The notes under the pieces: generated by a model
Databases searched by the model: none
Told to the model about the DNA's origin: nothing
The model's input: the letters and a program-made list of their open reading frames with translations, nothing else
Position numbers and translations under genes: made by a program
Assembly: GCA_030068075.1 (NCBI GenBank)
Contig: CM057839.1
Coordinates: forward strand, 49,876,960-49,940,959
Reading direction: 5' to 3'
Source of the DNA: Paguma larvata
Lineage: Eukaryota; Chordata; Mammalia; Carnivora; Viverridae
Length of the DNA stretch: 64,000 nt
Part shown: piece by piece, positions 1 through 10,879 of the stretch
Layout of the letters: each line of letters starts with the position of its first letter
Numbering within the stretch: the first letter of the stretch is position 1

Positions 1-149
1 AGTACCAGGAACCAAGGTGTGATCAAAGCCATGGGGAAGGAATGCCAAGCAGAAACGCCTATTTAAAAAGTCCCATGAAAAGGAGCAAGTACAGAAAAAG
101 AAATACAAAGAGGCATGATGGAGATTTGGGGATAAAAATAGAGTAGCTA

Positions 150-345
150 ATGTTTATTGAGCAATTACTATCTGCCAGGCACCATAGTAAGCAATTTACA
201 TAGACACACCCCTGAACTTGGTTATCAATCAGTGTCAATTCTGTTTTTCAAATGAGAAAAATGTCTTAATAGAAAGGTTTTAAAAGTGATTGAATTCCAC
301 TCAGACTATAAGTACCAAACTATGAACTATGATTCAGACCCAGAT
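150..345 (-). repeat. MIR SINE fragment (antisense)
   Basis: The plus strand reads TTTATTGAGC..TACTAT.TGCCAGGCAC, then an AATGAGAAAAATGT block and a trailing ATTCAGACCCAGAT. That is the order of a reverse-complemented MIR (tail, core, head). The copy is strongly diverged, as expected for a mammal-wide element. An antisense L2 3' end is the main alternative, but the later ATTCAGACCCA block favours MIR. Confidence 0.65.
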
Positions 346-760
346 ATCCCTTCCTGAGGCCCTCCTGGGAGTCTGGAGATTAGAGGTCTGTTTCTGGGCC
401 AGCATCTGTGGAGCAGAGTAACTCTCAGTGTGTCTCTGAAGTTCAAGATCTATCTTTACAGACAAGTGTGGCAATTTCAAGTATGGCTGACAACCTCCTG
501 CCTCGGTACCATCTGACAAGGTTATTTGAAATGTAGATTTCCGAGTCTATTCTTAAATCTAATGACTCAGACTCTCTACAGCAAGGTCCTTAAAACTGCA
601 TTATTCATAATTCCCTCAAGGATTTTTAGGTTCAATGAAGTTTAAGGAGCTGGACTAGCCAATCTCTAAGGTACCCTCTATATGGAAAACAATATGGCTC
701 TGATGGCTCATATGGCGCCCAAGAAAACTGTTGCATTATTTATACTCAAGTGTTGCTTAT
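346..760. other. Unique non-coding stretch
   Basis: No recognisable repeat, RNA gene or coding pattern. The only open frames are short and lack splice context. It lies between the first MIR and the first SINEC copy. Confidence 0.5.
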
Positions 761-987
761 TTAAAAGAAACTCCAGGGGCGCCTGGGTGGCTCAGTCGGT
801 TGAGCGGCCGACTTCGGCTCAGGTTATGATCTCATGGTCTGTGAGTTTGAGCCCTGCGTTGGGCTCTGTGCTGATGGCTCAGAGCCTGGAGCCTGCTTCC
901 GATTCTGTGTCTCCCTCTCTCTGCCCCTCCCCTTCTTGCTCTCTCTCAAAAATAATATACATTAAAAAAATTTTAAAAGAAAATCCA
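761..987 (+). mobile_element. SINEC (felid tRNA-derived SINE) with target-site duplication
   Basis: The element body is 776-972. It has the tRNA-like head GGGGCGCCTGGGTGGCTCAG (A-box region), a B-box-like GTGAGTTTGAGCCC, a CT-rich stretch and an A-rich tail. A 15-bp direct repeat with one mismatch flanks it (TTAAAAGAAACTCCA at 761-775, TTAAAAGAAAATCCA at 973-987), which marks L1-type retrotransposition. It shares GGCCGACTTC, GGTCTGTGAG and TGATGGCTCAG with the copy at 32351, so the two belong to one subfamily. It is non-autonomous and has no protein. Confidence 0.96.
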
Positions 988-1358
988 AAATAGCTTTATT
1001 CAGTATAAATTATTTTACTTACAAGAGGTGATTTTGAATGACTCTCCTTTATTTCCAAAATTTCAAAGCCATTTCCAATGGGTAACGATTGCTTTCCAAA
1101 CATCAAGGAAATATAAACCCTCAGGTCTAGGACTATTCTAAAAAAGCCCTGAGCCTTGGATGCGTTTTTGGAATCAGACCTCCCTAAAGATGATTTTAAA
1201 GGAGTCAACACTCCTTTGAATGTATGAACTTTTCTTTTCCTTTTTTCAAATAAAGTTATACCTTATAATCCTACCTCTCAAACGGTAAACTATATTAGGC
1301 TGAGCCTGTGGAATTGCTTTTTACTTGCAAAAACATTGAGTTCATATGATTCAATCTA
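988..1358. other. Unique non-coding stretch
   Basis: AT-rich sequence with no repeat or gene that I recognise. Short open frames on the minus strand have no supporting features. Confidence 0.5.
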
Positions 1359-1361
1359 GTG

Positions 1362-1392
<31 letters not shown>

Positions 1393-1402
1393 ACGCACGC
1401 CC
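1359..1402. repeat. (GT)n(GCGT)n microsatellite ending in a palindrome
   Basis: A run of GT units passes into GCGT units and then inverts to GCAC units. Positions 1383-1400 (GCGTGCGTGCACGCACGC) form a perfect 18-bp palindrome. Alternating purine-pyrimidine DNA of this kind can adopt Z-DNA or a small cruciform. Confidence 0.95.
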
Positions 1403-3159
1403 ATGCACACCTGTCTGTCTGCCTGAGCTGAGCACGGTCCCTGTGACTAGATACTTAAGTATCAACTTACGTTGTCCTCATAATGCAGGGCCGCCCTAAG
1501 TGCAGTCTCAGGAGATGTTAGGTGATGATATTGATGATGAAATTTCCCATTTGACTTCCCAGGCTTTGTCCTAAATACTTAGATCTTAGTAAAAAGGTAA
1601 ATATTCACAGCTACAGGAGACCAGTCAGCGACCAAACTAAAAAATCTAATACATAACTACATGTTTCCATTGTTCCCAAAATAATGTAACATACAAATAT
1701 GTGCATCCAACCCATAAGGACCAGCCGCCTTTTCCCTGGTTACTCTGCATATGTGTGTCTTGTAAAAGATGGCTTCCTAGTCTAACAGATTTTATCAGCT
1801 GTGTACTTTCTCCTGCTACTCAAACCATTTTCCTTCAACTGAGTGTTCAGTCGTCCCTACAAACATATCAATAGGAGAAAGAAATCTGAAAGTTAAACAT
1901 CAGGTGAAATGACATGGATTTGCACGGATTGAATGCTTGGAGAAGAAATAAAATCGACTGAGCTCACTCAACCACGCGAAATATTTGTGCCTTTTCCCTC
2001 CTGTGTCTTCCTCCTCCGCGCCCACCCCTGAGTGCTAGCAGAATCATTTGGCAGCAGTGAGCTCTAACTAAAGCTTCTAGAAGCTCTCATTCAGCAGTGA
2101 AATTGTTGTCTTCCTCTGATCCTCAGATTATGGAGATGAGGGGATGAATGCACAGCGCTACGATTTCCTACCGAGATAGCTTTTCACTCTTTTCAGTAAG
2201 AAAAAGATCAAAAGGAAACTGGCTAATTAGCATTCCAAAGGAGACAAAAACCCCTAGAGCTTTATCCTTGTTGCAATCCAATAATAAACACCCGAGTACA
2301 AAAAAGATTATTTGATAATGACACGCAGAATTGAAAGCCTTTGAAATAGCAGCTTCTAGAAAAAAAATTTTTTTGGAAAGGAAAATATCCATAATTATAC
2401 AGAATAATGCTTACACGTTGGGGAGCAGCTCTTCTTTCCTATGAGAGCTACTTGCAGAACTATTTTGCCTAAGAACGGCGATGTGGATTGCCTTTATTTG
2501 AAGAACTCAAAAAGCCTACAAAAGGTTTCAAATCCTTTCTCAAGCAAACATTCAGCTCTTTCATATTCCCAAAAATTAAACACAGAATTCTTGTCTTAAA
2601 AACTAAGTGTCCCCTTTTCCCAGACCAGTGCCCAGCCAAAGCCTGGAGCTCAAAACCAAAGAAATTTGCAATTCTTTGAGGCTTATTATTCTTCTCTATA
2701 GCTTTTTCTGGTTTAGAAACTCTGATAGTCTCTGCAAATAAGGGCTTTTTTCGAGTGAGAACAAAGCGATTGTTTAATTATAAACAAGTTACTCTGGGAC
2801 AAAAGCAGAGGAATCTACCAGGCCTATGGAGAGAGAAAGCCTTAAAAGAAAATCAGACCCTCCACTCATTGGGTTAATATTAATACTGTGATGTTTTTCT
2901 TCAGGCATGGAGGGGACACGAATCAACAGAAGAGCTGTATCAGTAGTCACAGTGGGTTTGACTCAGCTGTGAGGTGTCTGCCTCTTCCTCCAAGATACAA
3001 GGATCCCGCATTGGTCAAAGAGCCTGGGGCACACGGTCAAGCCTGGTTTCCCCATGAGAAGCTGACCCACATCCAAATCAACTCGGGGACCTCAGTGGGA
3101 CAGGAGTTGGTGGGACTGTGAATTTGGAAGGCAGGTGCTAATAGAGATTTTCTGCACAA
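1403..3159. other. Repeat-poor unique block; possible regulatory segment at 2160-2420
   Basis: About 1.75 kb with no transposon that I can recognise. The part at 2160-2420 is AT-rich and holds a perfect palindromic homeodomain-type site GCTAATTAGC at 2222-2231 and further TAAT cores. Long repeat-free stretches of this texture in mammals are often conserved enhancers, but conservation cannot be seen from one genome. No exon was supported. Confidence 0.3.
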
Positions 3160-3790
3160 AGGAATAGAGGTTGCCAGGCCCTAATTCCCATTAAAATGCC
3201 TACTGGCCACAGGGAGATCACCCAGATAATTATAACAGACTTGCCAGAGACCACTGGCTCCAAGCCATTTGAATTAAAAGCCCAGAGGCCTGGGTTATTA
3301 ATACTTCATTCCGTTTCTAAGCGAAGAATCATCGTTAATGAGTCAAATGGTAATGGCTCTCTTTACCAGTCTGAGTTTGAGTGAGTAAGGCCTCTCCTAT
3401 TCTACAGATTTATTAATTTTTTAACAATAAATGGGTGTGAAATGTGCCTTTGACTAGCCTCCGTTTTTCTCTGGGACGCTAAATTCTCCGGTTTGACAAG
3501 ATCACTTAAGGATCTTATTTTGTGAGCTTCACACGGAATTCTTTCTCTTGTTTTCTTTTATAAATCGTTCATTTCCAATGAAACAAGCCCCCCATCAGAA
3601 TTTTACTTGGGAAATGTGTCTAGAGGTATAAAATAAACGCCATTTACCCACCACTACAAAGTATTAATTAGACTTAGCTGTTTGCCAGCTAAGTACCAGA
3701 GGAGCCCATAGTGATTAGCTGCACTAATTGGAATTTCAAGTGGCGCTGATAACCACACAAAGATAATAGGATTATACCTTCCCTCCCTGA
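3160..3790. promoter_or_regulatory. Candidate conserved non-coding element with a hairpin
   Basis: Repeat-free and dense in TAAT/ATTA cores (for example ATTAATTAG at 3663-3671 and CACTAATTGG near 3722). At 3672-3694 there is a 9-bp perfect inverted repeat ACTTAGCTG / CAGCTAAGT around a 5-nt loop. There is no open reading frame with coding texture. The regulatory call is inferred from texture only. Confidence 0.3.
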
Positions 3791-4119
3791 AAAGAGAAGT
3801 AGCTTTGTCATAACTGTTTAGATGATGGCTTTAAGCTGTTTCACACCTAACTACCCCCAGATAAAGGGAACATTTTTAGGTTCTATTTTTATCCCTACCA
3901 AAAAAAAAAAAAAGAGAGAGAGAAACAAAATTCTTCCAGGTGGCAACAAAAATACAAAAGAATGTCCTTCTTTGTCTCTGGATCCCAACTTGCTCTCCAG
4001 GAAGCACAGAAAAGTAACTTTACTTGACTCCCAACAGCAACTCAAGCTGGACTTGGGAAGTCAGCTAGACCTGCCCCTCCCGGCAGGAACACAGTTTTAG
4101 TTTGGGTTTGCAGAAACTC
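3791..4119. other. Unique stretch with an A-rich tract
   Basis: Contains an A13 run with following GA units at about 3900-3925. No gene is supported. The overlapping short open frames on both strands arise from the low-complexity tract and its flanks. Confidence 0.45.
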
Positions 4120-4290
4120 TTCAGAAATTTATGAACACCTCTGTGGCCAGGATTGCCAAAACTATAAATATAACTTGTATTGGGGAAGGCTGAGCAGATA
4201 CTATTATCTGCATTTTATACATTAAGAGGCTATCATTTGAAGAGATTAAGTGAGTCTTTCCCATTATCCTCTTCACTTGAGGAATCTCAA
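4120..4290 (-). repeat. MIR SINE fragment (antisense)
   Basis: The plus strand has ACTATTATCTGCATTTTATA, then a GAGATTAAGTGAGTCTTTCCC block. This matches the reverse complement of the MIR core, where the usual text is tactattatccccattttacag followed by gaggttaagtaacttgccc. It is highly diverged, and the left edge is uncertain. Confidence 0.6.
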
Positions 4291-4583
4291 TGTGTATAGA
4301 AATGAAAAGTTTTCTGAACCTGACAGGTCCTAGAGATACCAAGAGGCAGGGCAGGACTCCAGCAATTTCTGTCCTCTATCTCCTTACTGGGAGCCAAGTT
4401 CTAGACCAACTTCCCAAGACAAATTGCCTCTAATGGGTTCACATACCTCTATTTGATCCTCATCAATAAAAACCCCAGACTGGGTGAGGAACCAAATATC
4501 TTGTGAGCAGGTCACGTTCAATGTCTTACCCTTTCTGATGTCCAGGCCAGCTGTTGCAGACTATGACATAGCCAATCACTAAA

Positions 4584-4852
4584 GAAAATTGCAAGGGCAC
4601 CTGGGTGGCTCAGTCAGTTAAGCATCTGACTTTAGCTCAGGTCATGATCTTGTGATTCGTGGTTTCGAACCCCGCATCAGGCTCTGTGCTAACAGCTCAC
4701 AGCCTGGAGCTTGCTTGGGATACTGTGTCTCCCTCTCTCTCTGCCCCTCCCCAACTCGTGCTTTGTCTCTCTCTCTCTCCCTCTCTCTCTCCCTCTCTCT
4801 CTCAAAAATAATAAATATTAAAAAAATAAAAAATAAAAAAAATAAAATTGCA
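4584..4852 (+). mobile_element. SINEC with target-site duplication
   Basis: The body is about 4595-4843: GGGCACCTGGGTGGCTCAGT head, ATTCGTGGTTTCGAACCCCG B-box region, a long CT tract (about 4734-4803) and an A-rich tail. AAAATTGCA occurs at both borders (4585-4593 and 4844-4852). The diagnostic positions (AAGCATCTGACTT, GTGCTAACAGCTCA) place it with the copies at 16036 and 41174. Confidence 0.95.
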
Positions 4853-4859
4853 CAAGGGA

Positions 4860-5779
4860 AAAAAAAAGGGTGAGTTTGGAAATCTTTCTCAGATGTTAAA
4901 TATTCAGAAGGGATAAATTAACATACATTTATTTCAAGTAAAATGAAAAGCAAATGCTAGTCACAAAGTTACTGGCACTTGTAGTGAAAGTTCTGGTGGC
5001 CATGAGGTATAGATTTTACCCCTGGACCAATCAGGTTCTTTCAGCAAATTGAGGGGCCAAGGTGTTTTCCAAAGTAAAGGTATAAAGCCAGGCCCACATT
5101 ACAAATCTCTGGTTTGACCAAAAAATATATATATATTGGATAAATTTAATTGCCCAGCCATCAGCCCTACCCACACTTGAAGGCATGCCTTCTCTTATAC
5201 ATGATCTGACTCACGTGGAGAATCTCGGGAGGTACAAAAGCCTCCTGAGTATGTGGAGTTGCCATAGCAACTTAAGGAAGCCGGAAAAGCCAACTTATCC
5301 CTACATATCTCCATCAAAAGCCCGGGGCATAATTTTAGATATTCTTTGGATTGGGGCATGATGTCTCCAGAAAATCTCCATCTAAACGTTACTATTTATT
5401 AGGGAAGCACTGATTACTCAAAATCACATTCCTGAAAATGAGTTTGAGGAACTGGAGTCAGAAGAGAGCCTGGGGAGAATCACAGAGGTATATGTATCAG
5501 TGCAAAGAAAGGCAGGGAAACTATAGGTGGATTCTGAGGCCCTTTCTGGGGGAAACCAAGCAGAGCACAGAGGCTTCCTAGGAAAAGCTTAAGGACAGGG
5601 GACTCCAGGGTCGGGATTTCTAAAGTTGGAGAGGAGGTCACCCACGGGTGAAGAGGAGTAAATCTAAGACAAACTTTTTCACTTTGAAATTTTCACCTGG
5701 GCTATCCAATAATCAGAATGGGATTTCAGGTTCATTAGAATTTTAGGCTAACTGAGAAATAAGTTCCTCACTAGAATAT
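4860..5779. other. Unique non-coding stretch
   Basis: No repeat family was recognised apart from a short AT alternation near 5126-5138. Open frames are short and unsupported. Confidence 0.45.
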
Positions 5780-5872
5780 AAGCTTTATGCAAGCAAACAC
5801 TTTGTTTTATTTATTTCCCTACCCTAACGCTATTACTATTTGCCTGGTTCATAGGAAGTACTCAGTAAATGT
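5780..5872 (+). repeat. L2 LINE 3' end
   Basis: The text runs ATAAGCTTTATGCAAGCAAACACTTTG ... TGCCTGGTTCATAGGAAGTACTCAGTAAATGTTGAA (shown in part). This mirrors the L2 terminus, which ends in a GTGCCTGGCACATAGTAGGCACTCAATAAATG type motif. The element runs directly into the GAAG microsatellite, which probably grew from the short repeat that ends L2. Confidence 0.7.
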
Positions 5873-5873
5873 T

Positions 5874-5929
5874 GAAGGAAGGAAGGAAGGAAGGAAGGAA
5901 GGAAGGAAGGGCAGGAGGGAGGGAGGAAA
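5874..5929. repeat. (GAAG)n microsatellite
   Basis: Nine or so perfect GAAG units followed by a degenerate GGGA-rich tail. It is purely purine on the plus strand and abuts the L2 terminus. Confidence 0.95.
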
Positions 5930-6059
5930 TTGCCAATTACAAATTTTTCTAAGTCTAAGAAAACTGAATCTTTGGCAGTAGAGAAACTTTAATAACTGCA
6001 ATTATGGCTATTCAGCGCTGTAACAGTTGCTTCAGAAGATATAGGGGATCAAATTAAAT

Positions 6060-7650
6060 GTGTACTTATTGCCCTAAGGAAATAACTTGGAACAGATTTT
6101 TGTTTGTGTTTCTATGTTAACAGAGAATGGAAGGGCAGTGAGGCAGTAGCTATTGGAAGCTGGAGAAAAAGGGGGCCTGAATTATGTTCGGGCAGAACAA
6201 TTAGTAAAACAGTCGCTTGAGGTAACTTGAAAATTAGATACGAGTACCCAGAAGTGGAGAGCTGCTACAAAACAGAACAAAACAAAACAAAACAAAAACA
6301 GAAAAAAAAAAAAAAAAACCCTAAACATGTGGCATCTGGAATTGCGTAGTGGGCAGAGATCTGGCAAACCTCAAGATGGCACTTAGTGATAGCTAGAAGG
6401 GCAGCAAGAAAATCGCTTTTGGATCCTGGAGAAAAGAAAACCTAAGTTATGTATGAGCAGATTAATTAGCAAAACTGTCACCTACAGTAACATGGAAAAC
6501 AAAAAGGATACCTAATTAACTTGTGGATCCAGCTAAGGCTCCGTGCAGAATGTTGAAAGTAGCACCTGGCATCTTTTAGATGTTTGAGATAAGTTATAGG
6601 AGGAGTAAGAAGCGCTGAAGAATGAGCTGTTCGGTTTTCATCATAATTTAGAGAAAATATAAAGGACTTGGGGGTCCAAGAGTCAAACGAATTCCCATCC
6701 CCAGTATGTCTTGGAAAACTATTCTAAGTAAGAAAGTGCCTCAAGAAAAGTATCACATCCAAAGCACTACCAGTAAAATGGGTTCTCGAAGTAAAGATCA
6801 AATCAATAACATTGTTTATGAGAACGCAAAGATTTAGGGCACTGCCTCATACGCTCTTAGCTAGACAAAAGGGCTTCTAATAATCCTCAGGACTCATAGA
6901 CTCTCAATGGGGGGGTGGTGAAGGCCTTCTAAAAGATATTAAGGGCATTGTCGCACAGCAGTTTGACTTGCAGGCCAACGAGAGAGGGGTCGGCCCATCT
7001 GGAAGAACTTTATGGGTATGATAAAGCTAGTGTCTAATAAAGTGAACCCATAATAAGATTTATAAGCAACCTACAAAGCCTTTAAGAGTTTTACTACATT
7101 AAACATTGCCAGATTGTACTCAAAGAAACACGAACGTTCTGAAATGAAACTGGAATTTCAAAATGAAAAGAAGCCCCCTAGGTCTCAGCCTTCTATGAGC
7201 AGGATGAAGACTGAAAAGCAGCTCAGCTACACTCATGGGCCATCGAGAACCACAACTGGATAGCAGAACTAGGCCCTGACCAAGAGACTGGCAACATGTA
7301 CCCAAATGGATTTCAGATTTGCTCAAAACTATATTGACTATTATATTTCTCCCATTTCCCTCTTTTGGAATGGGTGTTTTAATTGCAGTTTTTCTGTCTT
7401 TTCTTCATCATGGTGATGATGGGCAGAAGAGGGAAAGATAACTTATCTTTATATTTTACAGGTATTTGGATTGAAAGCAACCACACCTAAGAGTTCTTAT
7501 TCTCCCTGGAACTGATTTAGATAATGAGGTTCTAGACTTCAAACCTGAGCTTGATGCTGTAATGGAATGAGACTTTAGGAGTCTCAGAGAGAGAATGTAC
7601 AGGAAGAAAGTTCAGAAGGAATGAGAATTATTAAGAGTCCAGAGAGTTGT
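6060..7650 (+). mobile_element. ERVL-MaLR internal region, degenerate
   Basis: The run from about 7370 (CTCTTTTGGAATGGGTG, later GATAACTTATCTTTATATTTTACAGG, then TGAGACTTTAGGAGTCTCAGAG, shown in part) resembles the 3' part of MaLR (MLT1/MST/THE1) internal sequence. The upstream part is compatible with the same unit. It is followed on the same strand by LTR-like sequence. No long open frame survives, so this is an ancient non-functional retroviral relic. Positions 6155-6233 and 6421-6499 are related to each other (see findings). An (AAAAC)n/poly-A expansion sits at about 6276-6319. Confidence 0.5.
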
Positions 7651-7840
7651 CGGTGATAGACATATAATTTGTTAGCTGTCAGCAAACCATGCTCTTGTGT
7701 AGTAAGTAGCCTTCCAGACTGACTCTCAGTTTGACCATGGGACAAGTTTTGGTCAATGGGACATTAGCAAATATGTTGCAAGGAAAGGCCTGATAAGTAC
7801 CTGCATAGTGGGCTTATATTTTTGGAATACTCCATTAATT
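7651..7840 (+). repeat. MLT1-like LTR fragment
   Basis: The plus strand reads TTTGGTCAATGGGACATTAGCAAATATG, then GAAAGGCCTGATAAGTACCTGCATAGTGGGCTT (shown in part). MLT1 LTRs have gccaatgggatgttagcagac and a gaggcttgaaaagtgctt block in the same order. It sits just 3' of the MaLR internal region on the same strand, so it is probably its partial 3' LTR. Confidence 0.5.
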
Positions 7841-8089
7841 TTCTCAATATTGACTTTAATACTTCAAAGTATGTTAGAGGGTTCCAAATTCCAACAATTT
7901 GAAGGCTCTGTTCAATTGGGTTTCAGTTACTATAACATAGTCTAAGAATAACTATATAAAATTTTGAACTATAGGAGAAAATAAACATTAGCTTTCCATT
8001 GAAGACAAAGATTCCTAGAACATACTGGTGCTGGGATCTTAGGGAAGTTATTTTCCACCACGTTCCCTTGTTCTGATTTTCTTTATGGC

Positions 8090-8240
8090 ATTGATCACTG
8101 TATGAAAATACCTCATTTATTTATTTGGTCACTACTTTGTTATCCTTGCCCCACAATGGAACATAACCTTTTGGACTGTCTTCCTCTGTTAGAACATTCC
8201 CTGTCACAGAGTAAGGGCTCAAAAATACTGTATAAAACAT
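8090..8240 (+). repeat. L2 LINE 3'-end fragment
   Basis: The pattern AATGGAACATAACCTTTTGGACTG...TAGAACATTCCCTGTCACAGAGTAAGGGCTCAAAAATA (in part) corresponds to the L2 3' untranslated text in which a gagggcagggactg block precedes tgcctggcacatagtaggcactcaataaat. It is diverged. Confidence 0.5.
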
Positions 8241-8739
8241 CATGCTAATATAAGACCTATTTTGGGGGAGGGAGAGTGGGAGAGGTATTAATTACCAATG
8301 TTCAGCAGCATTTCCCATCCTCCTCCCCTTCCTGACACAAGACAGATAATGTTTCTTAGCGCCCCTGCGGTTGGACAAAGCAGCATGAAGGTAGTTCAGG
8401 CCAACAAGCTGGGAGCAGAGTGATGTGCATCACTTTTGAGTTGAAGGATTTAAGACCTAGTGCTGGCTTCTCTGTGACCTCTTCCCCGGCCACGGGAATA
8501 TTGAAGCTTTATGTGGAGTTATGTGGAGCTTTGCTCCCACGTTAAACATGGCCACCTTGGAGAACCGCCTGGAACTGCAGGAGATTTTGCCTTAGCAAGA
8601 ATATACTTTATCATGTTAGAACACGGAGTGAGGAGCTATTTGCTCCAGCAGCACAACCTAACCTACCCTGACTGAGGCAGTGCTTGACCGTGAGTACGTA
8701 TACGTTAAGAACTCTGGAACTAGAAAGCCTAGATGGTCA
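8241..8739. other. Unique non-coding stretch
   Basis: No recognisable transposon or gene. It includes AGCGCCCCTGCGG near 8358, which partly resembles a CTCF core but has one base fewer in the C run, so no site is claimed. Confidence 0.4.
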
Positions 8740-8910
8740 TTTGTAGATTCAATGACAATTTATTGAGTATCTCTTATGTACAAAGCACTGTGTTAAGTCG
8801 AGGGATATAAAACAAGTATGAATTAGATACTGCTTTCAAGGAGTTTATCATATCATAGAAGAGATAAAGTGTGTACATAAGGAACTGTAGTACAAGGCAG
8901 AAAATTGCCG
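8740..8910 (-). repeat. L2 LINE 3' end (antisense)
   Basis: The plus strand has TTTATTGAGTATCTCTTATG, then AAAGCACTGTGTTAAG and CTTTCAAGGAGTTTATCAT. This is the familiar reverse complement of the L2 terminus (tttattgagtgcctactatgtgccagg ... ctcatggagcttacatt). Confidence 0.75.
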
Positions 8911-9121
8911 TAAGACAGGAGCAGGCACAGGGCCATGGAAATCTACCTGAGATAGATGTGATGAAGATTCTTAGCCTAGATCCTTATGGGTATGCAACTT
9001 ATGAAAGTTAAGAAGAATGACTTCTTGTTCGCATGTGCCATAGAGCAAAAGATCAAGCCATTAGGCCTGATGCGCCCCCACATTCTCATTTCTCTGTGCA
9101 CGCCACCCTCTAGACAACCCA

Positions 9122-9567
9122 TTATGGGTTGAATTATGCCCTCTCTCAAAACGTATATGTTAAAACCCCCACCTCCGATTGTGATCTTATTTAGAAATAG
9201 GGTCTTCCCGAGGTAAGCAAGTTAAATTGGGTTATTAGCAGACTTGAATCCATCATGAGCAGTAAACCTATGCGAGGGGAAACACGAAGACAGGCATGCA
9301 TGCAAGAACACTACGTAAACACTACAGTGGAGGTCAGGGTGACACGTCCACCACACAAGGAAAGTCAAAGATGACTGGATAACCTCCAGAAGCTGGGAGA
9401 AAGGCATGGAACAGATTCTTCTTCACAGCCCTCAATAGGAATCAACACAGCTGACAGCTTGATCTTAGACTTCCAGCCTCCAGAACTGTGAGATGATATA
9501 TTTCTGCTGTTTAAGCCACTCAGTCCGCCGTGCTTTGTTACAGAAGCCTCAGAGAACCAATATAAGC
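9122..9567 (+). repeat. ERVL-MaLR solo LTR (MLT1/MST type)
   Basis: The order is typical: ATGGGTTGAATTATGCCCTC, TTAGAAATAGGGTCTT, CTTGATCTTAGACTTCCAGCCTCCAGAACTGTGAGA (in part), CTGTTTAAGCCACTCAGTC, TTTGTTACAGAAGCC and a terminal AGAGAACCAATA. No internal retroviral sequence follows, so it is a solo or truncated LTR. It is the same type as the copies at 22876 and 51195. Confidence 0.8.
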
Positions 9568-9761
9568 CTTAAATAGATGCACGAGACAGGGAAAGGAATA
9601 AAAGCCTGAGACTATTCAGCCAAGTCCATGTCCCAGAGGCCCATTATCTGTTTCTCTTTCCTCTTCTTTTCTGGCAACAAATCAGGCTGATGAGGAAAAG
9701 GTGGAAAGTAACCAAAATTTTCTGGCTATCATTGCCTGGGGTGAAAGAAAGGAAGATAGAA

Positions 9762-9762
<1 letters not shown>

Positions 9763-9807
<45 letters not shown>
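9763..9807. repeat. (TG)n microsatellite
   Basis: About 22 uninterrupted TG units, long enough to be length-polymorphic. No gene context. Confidence 0.97.
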
Positions 9808-9808
<1 letters not shown>

Positions 9809-10055
9809 GTCGTCATTCGGTGTGCCTTCTTTCTTTCTTCAGGGAATGTCTTTTAAGCATAGTTTCCATTTTTTTTCCCCGAGCAACCAAGTTTCACAAA
9901 GAATCTAACTTTTAAAATGCTCTAAAACCTTTTCATGTTTGTGTTTGAAATTTTCTCGAGCTCTACGGGTGTGTACAGCATTAGAATGGTTTGCTTCTGA
10001 TTATTGCAGTGAGTTTCTAACTCATTAACTATCTGGGCCTTCTACATACCAATAG

Positions 10056-10303
10056 AGAGGGGTCCCTTTGGTCTTTGTTTTGTTTTTTAAACATTTATTT
10101 ATTTATTTTGAGAGAGAGAGAGAGAGCAGAGGAGGGGCAGAGAGAGAGGGAGAGAGAGAATCCCAAGCAGGCTCTGCACTGTCAGCATGGAGCCCAACAC
10201 GGGGCTCGAACCCATGAACTGTGAGATCATGCCTTTAGCTAAAACCAAGAGTTGGATGTTTAACCAACTGAGCCACCCAAATGCCCCTGAAGAGGTCCTT
10301 TGG
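10056..10303 (-). mobile_element. SINEC, minus strand, variant subfamily
   Basis: The body is about 10073-10289. Read on the minus strand it starts GGGGCATTTGGGTGGCTCAG and ends in an A-rich tail, which is T-rich on the plus strand. An imperfect direct repeat flanks it (GAGGGGTCCCTTTGG near 10057-10071, AGAGGTCCTTTGG at 10291-10303). It carries CAACTCTTGGTTTTAGCT and a shortened middle, a subfamily trait shared with the copy at 61316. Confidence 0.94.
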
Positions 10304-10879
10304 AACATGTTTCCCACGCTTGGTGTCTCATGTTCTTTCATATATAAAAGGCAACATGAAATAATGACACGAGTTCTTCATCTGGTTTGCAAAAGTGCTT
10401 CTGAAAGCAATTCCAAACGAAAAGCACCAAAATATTTGGAGTAATGGCAGCATCTCTAGTAGGGTAGACTCTACAGCCTCCCCTGGTGACCACTTTAAAA
10501 TGCAAATCTCTTTAGTTACCTAAACTCTGACTGGGTTTTTTTTTTTTTCAATCTGACTAGTTCGTAGTCACTGTTTGTAGGATTCCAAACATACATTTTG
10601 CCTCTCTTACAGGTGTGCCAGCCTTGGCCAACTTACCGACACAGTGACGAAAGGTACACTACATTACTAGACACCTCGCAAAATACACAAATGACAGAAT
10701 CCCTACCCTCTATGGAGGATAAAAAGAATAACGGAAGAAATGGTATTTCCGCCAATGCACACATTAATATTTGACGTGATAAAAAATGCTCATCTAAAGA
10801 AAAATAATTTCCCTTGAAGTTAAGAAGTTTTACGATAGATCTAACAGAAAAGGGAGAAGGAAAAAGGTCATGGGGCTAA
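10304..10879. other. Unique non-coding stretch
   Basis: Contains a T13 run at about 10535-10547. No repeat or exon is supported. Confidence 0.4.

Noticed and set aside
776..860. tRNA gene-like head
   Set aside because: It is the tRNA-derived head of a SINEC, not a free tRNA gene; the cloverleaf is decayed and followed by the SINE body.
2880..3121. Exon-like segment after TTTTTCTTCAG
   Set aside because: Acceptor-like text only; the 77-codon frame has no domain and no matching donor or neighbouring exon.
8355..8372. Second CTCF-like site
   Set aside because: AGCGCCCCTGCGG lacks one base in the C run and the 3' half does not fit.
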